The notes under the pieces: model-generated
Database searches by the model: none
What the model was told of the DNA's origin: nothing
The model's input: the letters and a program-made list of their open reading frames with translations, nothing else
Shown here: piece by piece, positions 58,501 to 64,000 of the stretch
Position numbering within the stretch: the stretch's first letter is position 1
How the letters are laid out: the number at the start of each line of letters is the position of its first letter
NCBI GenBank assembly: GCA_020091685.1
Contig: CM034606.1
Span: 37,780,728-37,844,727, forward strand
Length of the DNA: 64,000 bases
Direction: 5' to 3'
Source: Lutjanus erythropterus
Lineage: Eukaryota; Chordata; Actinopteri; Lutjaniformes; Lutjanidae
Position numbers and translations under genes: made by a program

Positions 58501-59492
58501 TCCTCTCCTCAAGAAGTAACAATGACAAAGAAATACACCACCATACTAGATGTTGCAATAAGGCCACTCAGGTGGGGTTCTTGAAGATCAGGACATACAA
58601 ATAAGAACCAAACTGCTTGTTCATAAGTCAGCTGTTCTTCTCACTTTATGCGTGGAGTAGGGACTTCCCAAAAAATATAATCATCAAAGCCCTGCAGTCA
58701 CAGAGATGTCTCAAGAATCAGCTGGAAAATGCACAAACTCATCAGTGTCCTCAAGGAGACAAACACTGACTGCGTTGCCACCAGCACCATAATACCAGCT
58801 CAGATGAATGAGAGAATGAGAATACCTGATTCAAGTCAATCAAAACAGGTCATCTACTCCCAACAGACCAGCAGGAGGTCAGAAAAAGAGTTAGTAATAA
58901 AACATTAGGATCAAAGTTCAGTATCACTACAAGTGGATGGACAGGAGAGACTTTCCACTAAAAGCCCTTACCACCTCCTACAGCAATAAAAGCTGAAGTT
59001 CTAGGATTGACCTCTTTAGCCATGTCATGATCAAAACATGGAGCCTCGACTGTGCCTGATGTACCAGGTACCTGCCAGGTAGCTTCAAGCGCTGGGAAAA
59101 AGTCTCCATCATATTCAGGTGGTTCTAATCAGGACGGGTCAGTAGTTGTCACTGCTCAGGAACCTGAAAACTGGGTATTCCTAAAATGTGCTAAGTCATT
59201 GAGCCTTAATGGATAGCAGCTAGAGGCTCAGCATTGTTCAAAAGCTTTCATGGGTGAAAGTGTACTGTGCAAGCAACATATCAGTAACTTTATAATAACT
59301 GGGAGCACTTACCTTTCCAGGCAACAAAGTTGCTGTGTTTATTGTAGTTCCAGTGGAGGAAGAGACCACGCATGAAATTATACATTTCAGCAATGACTGG
59401 ACGACTTTTGAGGAAATCAGTCACCATGCTGGTGATATCAGAGATTGGATTTATGAGGTATGTGTCCAGAGTTGATGGTTCAGTGTCAGCCT
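55511..59492 (-). CDS. Cytosolic phospholipase A2 (gamma-like), 3' exons
   Basis: Group IV phospholipase A2: hydrolyses membrane phospholipids, releasing fatty acids. Exons on the - strand: 59492-59313, 56895-56723, 56643-56457 and 55725-55511, all with GT/AG borders and consistent phases (G|AA, K|V, G|GT). Landmarks: SMVTDFLKSRPVIAEMYNFM and HWNYNKHSNFVAWKETHPDA; LRLVDSGHVINIGCVPILRP, the catalytic-Asp region of the patatin-like domain, here DSG where DAG/DGG is usual; ERDVDVIISLSYSW; CKDHDIPFPNADF; the C-terminal FTYSKEGYEALVDFTTYNVM; and stop at 55511-55513. The GxSGS nucleophile exon is not in view and should lie to the right. A GTAAGT on the - strand at 63997-63992 could be the donor of an upstream exon cut by the window edge. 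Fish usually carry several tandem copies of this type. Confidence 0.82.
57040..59312. other. Intron of the phospholipase gene
   Basis: No exon fitted in frame. A - strand open frame (57187-56714) extends the 56895 exon leftwards with DQDVLVPPALRKLCDVNIRS, but its frame does not join the upstream exon, so I treat it as intron read-through. A near-palindrome GAGAAACTAAT...ATTAGTTTCTC lies at about 57305-57331. Confidence 0.45.
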
Positions 59493-60277
59493 CTGTCAAA
59501 AGAACACAACATCTCAGTAATACATACAAAATATTCACATGTATTATGTATATATGTTATATACAATGAATTACTGTAATTACTTAAGATAATTCAAATA
59601 TTTGGGTAGCCATATTCTATTTTTTTAATCATCAACAATCCCATGTTGCCTACAATAAACTGATCCCATGAACACATATTGGGTATCCACAGCCTGATAT
59701 ATTATTGCTCTGTACAACATAACTCTGTGATCTATGAGCCACATCACTGCAGTGAAAGACATGTTCCTTCATTATTTTTACTCTATACTTAAAATCCGCA
59801 TTCACTCATGTATACACATTGATCTTGAGATGTTTATGACAAAAGGTCCCCCTTAGACATCAGTGTCCTTACATGCATGTGTAAGGTCAGGTCTAAGGTT
59901 CCCATAAACCTTGATTCCACATACATACTGTAGTATTCTTGTATCATCTTGCAGGTGGAAAGCTACCATAATGTGTTGATTGGATTCTTTATTTCAAGGT
60001 TAAACACAGAAAAGTTCTTGAGCAATAAGCAAAAAGGCCATGTTTGATCTACACTATTCAGAGCTGTTTGATTAACCTTTTCAAAAATCAAAAGTATGTA
60101 TTTGTGAACTCTTTTTCAAGATTTACATCTTGAGTTGGAACCAATGAGCCTGGCATTGAGTGGTGTAGATATGGTAGGGAAGTTAGAATGTATTAAGAAA
60201 CTTCATAACACATTTTTGGTTTTGGTCTATTAATAGGATGTAATTAGAGACAGGAAAAACGTATTATGTTTTAATTT

Positions 60278-60307
60278 CTCTTCTTCTTCTTCTTCTTCTT
60301 CTTCTTC
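60278..60307. repeat. (CTT)n microsatellite
   Basis: About ten CTT units in the region upstream (on the - strand) of the first visible phospholipase exon. Confidence 0.95.
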
Positions 60308-60599
60308 TAATTGAATGTTTTGGTGCAATATAAAATCTAACTGGTGCTGTTCAGCACAGAGGGAATGCATCTCTGTCACTCCCTCATCTAAAAAGTTTCT
60401 CTTTTGACTGATTTTAGTTTAGATTTAGATTTTAGTGACAGATTGTCGCGATTTGCAAAGTAGCATCATAAACTCAGCCACCGACTGCACAGAGTTCACC
60501 TCGATTATATGAGTGGTTATTCTAGAGGACATTGGCATGGCGTTTGATTTGAAACTGCAGCCAATAAAGGAGTCAATTAACTCTTCATAAGAAACTGTG

Positions 60600-61420
60600 A
60601 GGAAAACATTCTCTAAGTTGTGTGAAATTGAAGAAGCAGTCACAGACAGTGACCACCAACTGACTGAAATGGAGATGAAATATGCCATTCTACACATCTC
60701 AGAGAGAGAGAAGATCCAACAAATTGAAGACCACAGCTGCAAATTTAACATTCAGATTATTGGGATTCCCTGAGTCGAAGTAGTTAGGTAGTTAGTAGTT
60801 TTTTAGCTCAGGAAGAGGTGTTTTGTATAGGTATTTTGGGGTGGGGATTTTAAATGTATTCTAGATGTAAATAGGACAGATCTTCTCAAAGTAAATATGC
60901 AACAGCTTTGAAAAATACTACAAGAACTTTAGGAATTCATAAGGCTTGGAGAACGCTTCATCTCAAGAAGGAAACATTCTCCTTCTACTCTGCTGTTCAC
61001 AATTCTAATCCCTCAATCTTTTTTTCTTTATTCCCACCAAAACTGTGGAGGACCATCTTATTTCAATATGGGCTGATGATATTTTGAGGTATCTTCAAGA
61101 TCCTGTAAATTCAGTACCATTTATGTGATCTAGTCATTAGGGCTTCGAAGATAACTTTCCAACTGTGACTCTACTTCACTGAAAAATCAATGCAATTGAA
61201 CTGGTCCTTTAAATGTGTTAAGTATTTAGGTAGATTCATTCCTATACAATTAGTGGACACTTGTAGGTTGAATTACATTCCAAAACAAATAAATAAAACA
61301 TTGGAGGAATTAAAGAGAATTGATCAGCTTCCCATTTCTCTGACAAGCAGAGTTAACATAGTTAAAATGTCTGTTTTGCCATGGTTTTTATATATCCCAA
61401 ACTTTTCTGACTATTGAACC
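60600..61420 (+). mobile_element. Rearranged L1-like LINE scraps, + strand
   Basis: 60628-60770 reads an ORF1 coiled coil and the start of its RRM (LTEMEMKYAILHISEREKIQ, CKFNIQIIGIP). 60960-61010 reads an endonuclease piece (KETFSFYSAVHNSNPS). 61190-61417 reads an ORF2 C-terminal piece (CVKYLGRFIPIQL, LPISLTSRVNIVKMSVLPWF). The order is correct but with large internal deletions and stops. Confidence 0.75.
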
Positions 61421-61859
61421 ACAATCTTTTTTTTAAAGGGTACAGAGTTGGGTGTCTTCCCTTCTTTTGAAACAATAAATCCCCACAAGTTCAGATGCCA
61501 GTGTCAGTGCCCTGAAGCTTCCCAATTTTTATTATTTTTTGTCATTTCGGCTCACTCAGATTAAACAATCATTTACATGGAAAATGATACAACCTTGGAT
61601 ATTTGTTCATACAACTTTGAGTATTTACCATAGAATGATAGAGGTATAAGAGATTTTTTGCTCACTTGCAAAATTGGACCTTTCTCTCATTTGTATCAAA
61701 TTGATATATTAAACAATAGGGAGAAGAATATTCGTTGTATTTATTTATTTATTTATTTATGCCCTTCTCGAAAGCCAATGTTAAATACAGATTATTTAAG
61801 AGAGAAGTGGGAATAAGAAGTCACAATACACAGGCACGCAGCCTGGCAACACGGAATAG

Positions 61860-62234
61860 TACATGGGTTCATTGGCCCAGGGACTGGACAGGGGCCGGGT
61901 ACGACGGCTCGAGGGCCTCAGGCGGATCTGGAGGGCGTCCTGGAGGCTGGTGACGGCGAAGGCGAGACCCCTCAGGTGGATGAGCAGGGGGCTGGCGGCG
62001 AAGGTGAGACCCCTCGGGTGGATGAGCAGGGTGCCGGCGGGGAAGACAAAGGTGATGGGACCCCTCAGTCGGCTGGCGGTGCTGGCAAAGATGAAGGCGG
62101 TGGGACCCCTCTGGTGGCCAGTGGCGCTGGCAAAGACGAAGGCGGGTCCCTGCAGGAGACCAGCACTGGGGAGATGAAGCAGTCTTCAGGTGAACTGATA
62201 ACACCAGAGGCAGCTGACTGGAGGCAGCTGCAGT
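61860..62234 (+). repeat. GC-rich degenerate tandem repeat, block 1
   Basis: Units of about 45-60 bp such as GGTGGATGAGCAGGG...GCTGGCGGCGAAGG alternate with GAGACCCCTC. Read in frame they give VDEQGAGGEG and GGAGKDEGGGTP. Composition (about 65-70% G+C by eye) contrasts sharply with the flanks. It may be a variable minisatellite or a low-complexity part of a retroelement gene. Confidence 0.7.
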
Positions 62235-62925
62235 TCAGGATGGGCAGGAGGTGACTGTGGCCCAGTCAGGGACTGGAGGAGACTGCAGTGCCAATGGCCC
62301 AGTCAGGACAGCAATGGCAAAGACAGTCCAGTTGGAACAGAAAATGGCTGCGGTGGCGAAGACAACCCAGCCGGAGCAGGAACTGGCGGCGGCAGTTGCG
62401 GCAATGATGGCCCAGCCAGAGCAGGAACTGGAGGGGATGGCGGCTGCGGCGGCGACAGTCCAGCTGAAAAAGGAGATGGCTGCAGCCAAACCAGGACAGG
62501 AGATGGTGACGGTGACCCAGCCAGAACAGGAGATAGCTGCAGTGGCCCTCCCGGGACAGGAAGTGGTGGCGGCAGCAGCGACCAGGATAGGAAGTGGCTG
62601 CAGCCCAGCCGGAACCGGACATGGCTGTGGCCCAACTGGGACAGGAGATGGTGACGGTGACCCAGCCAGAACAGGAGACAGCTGTGGTGGCCCCATCGGG
62701 ACAGGAAGTGGTGGTGGCAGTAGCCCCACCAGGAGAGGAAGTGGGTGCGGCCCAGCTGGAACAGGACATGGCTGCAGCCCAGCCGGAACAGGAGATGGCT
62801 GCGGCCCAGCTGGAATAGGAGATGGCTGCGGCAGCCCCACTGGGACAGAAAGTGGGTGCGGCCCAGCCGGAACAGGACGTGGCTGCGGCCCAACCAGGAC
62901 AGGAGAGATGAAGGTTGGGTTGCTG
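62235..62925 (+). repeat. GC-rich minisatellite, 27-bp-based units
   Basis: The basic unit is about AGATGGCTGCGGCCCAGCCG plus GAACAGG (27 bp), with 30- and 33-bp variants. A longer period of about 144 bp is visible because GGAGATGGTGACGGTGACCC occurs at about 62498 and 62642. Units are multiples of three, so all three + frames stay open for long stretches (for example 62251-62934, EQEMAAAQPE-like or PAGTGDGCG-like). Open frames on the other strand are a by-product. I do not call a gene. Confidence 0.85.
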
Positions 62926-62934
62926 GGCAGCTGA

Positions 62935-64000
62935 GGCAGTGGAACGCTGGGCAGCTGAGAGGCATGATGTTGGTGATAGCCATGTTTGATCAGATAATGA
63001 CTTTGGGGCTGGATCAGGCTGCGAACTGGCTGGCAGAGAAGCAGGCTTTACATTAACAGGCTGGAGGCCTGTAGGTCGATGGCTAACCAATTCGGGTGCT
63101 GGGGTGGGGAGAAGGCTAGCATGCTGAGCAGGTGGCTGGTGGGTCAAAGAGTCCATGTTAAGCTCTGAATCAGGATTACTTGTTGAATCAAGATCAGCCT
63201 GTAAGTCCCTCTTTAGGTTTGCAATCACTTCCAGGTTTCAAGTTATGAGGGAAAAAACAAAATTTTGGGCCTTGACAAAAAATTTTTTTCCATCCAGGAA
63301 TAAACAAAAATCCTGTGTTAGATCAGTGCAACCTTGGATGGCTGAGTGCAACTGATCAAATTCAGCGCATGCCTTATTCAGCTCTTCTACAACCAAAAAC
63401 ATCTGTTGGGTCCATTTTGTGGTTGGTTCGTTCTGTTTAGCTCAGGGGTTTTCAGGTTTGGACCCAAATGCAGACAATGGAGACAAAGCAGACCAGTTCC
63501 GTGAAATTTAATGCAAAACAAAAAGACACAAAAGCTTACATCAATGTAAGGCAGCGAATTTGAAACAAGGCAGGGAAAAACACAAAAAAACTTACTGAGG
63601 AGGCAGGAAAAATAAAAGCAACTAAAATTCCAGGAGAAGCAAGAATCAAAGTCCATGGAAGAAAAAAAACAAACAAATCTGTGCAGGAGGAAAAAACACA
63701 TGCAACCAAAATACAACAAGGAACACTGACAAAGACGAGTACAAACCAACAAGGAGGGAAAGACACAGGATTAAATACACTAGGGAGGGGGAGGATAACA
63801 AGACACAGGGTAGTCAATGACAGGTGAAAATAATTAGTGATCAAAAAGAGCGGGAAAACAGACAAAGACAGGAAGTAAAAACAAAACACACGAGGGAGAA
63901 CCAAGACTACAAAATAAAACAGGAAGTGACCAACAAAATTTCCAAACCGTAACAATATCATGGTGATATGATTTTTTTTTTACATCATGACACTTACTTC
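62935..64000. repeat. Unclassified interspersed repeat region
   Basis: 63440-63955 resembles a common fish repeat: GACCCAAATGCAGACAATGG near the left and ACAAAATAAAACAGGAAGTG near the right. Translations on both strands are low-complexity. No gene is recognised, apart from a possible splice donor on the - strand at the last bases. Confidence 0.45.

Noticed and set aside
62235-63228. Long open frames on the - strand (up to 320 codons) rich in SCPGWA-like repeats
   Set aside because: They arise from a GC-rich tandem repeat that is open in many frames on both strands. No start context, splice site or domain supports a gene.
63387-63961. Hydrophobic open frames on the - strand near the right edge
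   Set aside because: They are the complement of A-rich repeat sequence; translations are low-complexity and overlap in two frames.
1-64000. CRISPR array, operon or bacterial system
   Set aside because: Introns, poly(A) signals and vertebrate transposons show nuclear animal DNA. The tandem repeats found lack the repeat-spacer pattern.

Overview
The window looks like a repeat-rich teleost (probably percomorph) genomic scaffold. Host exons have vertebrate splice sites, introns are short to medium, and Tc1, hAT, Harbinger-like, Kolobok-like, L1-like, Rex-type and Ty3/gypsy sequences typical of bony fish fill most of the rest. Three runs of exactly 500 N mark scaffold gaps. No bacterial or viral gene was recognised.

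Host genes. (1) The 3' half of an E-cadherin gene (cdh1) runs on the + strand from 1024 to 10034 in nine exons. They cover EC3 to EC5, the membrane segment and the complete catenin-binding tail, followed by a poly(A) signal near 10630. (2) Two consecutive exons of ttc27 lie on the - strand at 33774-33323; I could not find the other ttc27 exons. (3) The last four recognised exons of a cytosolic phospholipase A2 gene (gamma-like) lie on the - strand at 59492-55511; the 5' part presumably lies beyond the right edge.

Mobile DNA by region. 1.9-8.6 kb: MITEs, an internally deleted Tc1 and a hAT piece inside cdh1 introns. 9.1-15.3 kb: two complementary halves of a Harbinger-like element bracket the last cdh1 exon, with a broken Tc1 and a gypsy fragment between them. 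17.9-19.0 kb: a pseudogene of a P2X7 C-terminal ('ballast') domain protein. 20.2-23.7 kb: an L1-like element on the - strand, cut by a gap. 28.6-31.3 kb: a 1.2-kb non-autonomous hAT with intact ends beside an L1 remnant. 40.0-42.1 kb: a decayed, unclassified transposon-like gene. 42.36-49.18 kb: a 6.8-kb Kolobok-like DNA transposon with both ends and TTAA duplications. 49.35-51.85 kb: an L1-like ORF2. 60.6-61.4 kb: L1 scraps. 61.9-62.9 kb: a GC-rich minisatellite.

The most interesting unit is the 6.8-kb Kolobok-like element. It carries two convergent, intron-containing genes: a roughly 15-exon transposase on the - strand and, on the + strand, a P2X7-ballast-domain protein. The second P2X7-ballast pseudogene at 17.9 kb shows that this domain occurs twice here outside any P2X channel, which bears on how the P2X7 receptor could have acquired its cytoplasmic tail. 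In this copy the transposase seems to lack the block expected to hold its first catalytic Asp, and the P2X7-like frame is broken, so the copy is probably not autonomous.
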